Shown in pieces: positions 6,334 to 6,488 of a stretch of 6,488 nucleotides of DNA. How positions within the stretch are numbered: position 1 is the stretch's first letter; every line of letters starts with the position of its first letter. The notes beneath the pieces were generated by a model that saw only the letters and a list, made by a program, of their open reading frames with translations, was not told the origin of the DNA and did not search any database. The position numbers were made by a program, and so were the translations under genes. The stretch is from an uncultured Pseudomonadales bacterium (GTDB taxonomy: Bacteria; Pseudomonadota; Gammaproteobacteria; Pseudomonadales; Porticoccaceae): positions 1 through 6,488 of the forward strand of contig CAJQJT010000038.1 of the NCBI GenBank assembly GCA_905478725.1, given 5' to 3'.

Positions 6334-6488
6334 ATGTCACTCGCGGTGGTCAACACACGCGCAAAACTGGGTATCAATGCACCACTGGTCTCAGTTGAAG
6401 TGCACCTTTCAAATGGTCTGCCGAGCTTTCATATGGTCGGCCTGCCAGAAACTGCGGTCAAAGAAAGTAAAGATCGAGTCCGCAGCGC
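6334..6488 (+). CDS. comM: ComM/YifB family Mg-chelatase-like AAA+ ATPase, N-terminal part (runs off the right edge)
   Basis: The first 51 residues are present: [20 protein letters not shown], then [25 protein letters not shown] through VRSA. This is the typical N-terminal ChlI/Lon-like domain of YifB/ComM, a hexameric AAA+ helicase that in Vibrio promotes branch migration during natural transformation and is widespread outside competent species. The AAA+ module, Walker motifs and C-terminal domain lie outside the window. A strong Shine-Dalgarno GGGAGG stands just before the ATG. It follows ubiK after a hairpin terminator, so it may have its own promoter in the short gap, though I see none clearly. 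Whether this organism is competent cannot be judged from this fragment. Confidence 0.93.
   Translation, partial: MSLAVVNTRAKLGINAPLVSVEVHLSNGLPSFHMVGLPETAVKESKDRVRS

Overview
The window looks like chromosomal DNA from a marine-type gammaproteobacterium, probably near the Cellvibrionales / SAR92 / Porticoccaceae. This is inferred from protein character (Pseudomonas-like monofunctional homoserine dehydrogenase, GlnK-type PII proteins, a TorF-family porin, an acidic secretome) and from gene order; no taxonomic marker is present. All complete genes are intact. There are no tRNA or rRNA genes, mobile elements, prophage genes or CRISPR arrays.

Layout, left to right. (1) Minus strand, 1-2555: dsbC (periplasmic disulfide isomerase), then hom (homoserine dehydrogenase), then thrC (threonine synthase, cut by the left edge). 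hom and thrC are one base apart and form a threonine operon. hom has a probable sigma70 promoter and a TTG start; dsbC has a GTG start and a five-copy 9-bp tandem repeat in its leader. (2) Minus strand, 2722-3216: a stand-alone PII gene with its own terminator and a possible sigma70 -10 box. (3) Minus strand, 3270-5883: a nitrogen-scavenging operon torF-glnK-amtB, closed by a strong intrinsic terminator. A UUCG-capped hairpin separates torF from glnK. (4) Plus strand, 5994-6488: ubiK (ubiquinone-biosynthesis accessory factor), its terminator, and the start of comM/yifB (cut by the right edge).

The most informative non-coding stretch is the roughly 320-bp divergent region between torF and ubiK. 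Reading toward torF it holds two NtrC-like sites about four helical turns apart, an IHF-like site, and a sigma54 -24/-12 element with a perfect TGGCAC, in the order and spacing of a classical NtrC-activated promoter. The simplest reading is that nitrogen limitation switches on an outer-membrane channel (TorF), the ammonium channel (AmtB) and its PII gate (GlnK) together. A second PII protein, 84% identical and with an identical T-loop, is made from a separate unit that shows no sigma54 signal, so it may supply PII when nitrogen is plentiful.

No wholly new system is evident. The points worth following up are the porin built into the ammonium operon, the split control of the two PII paralogs, and the tandem repeat in the dsbC leader.
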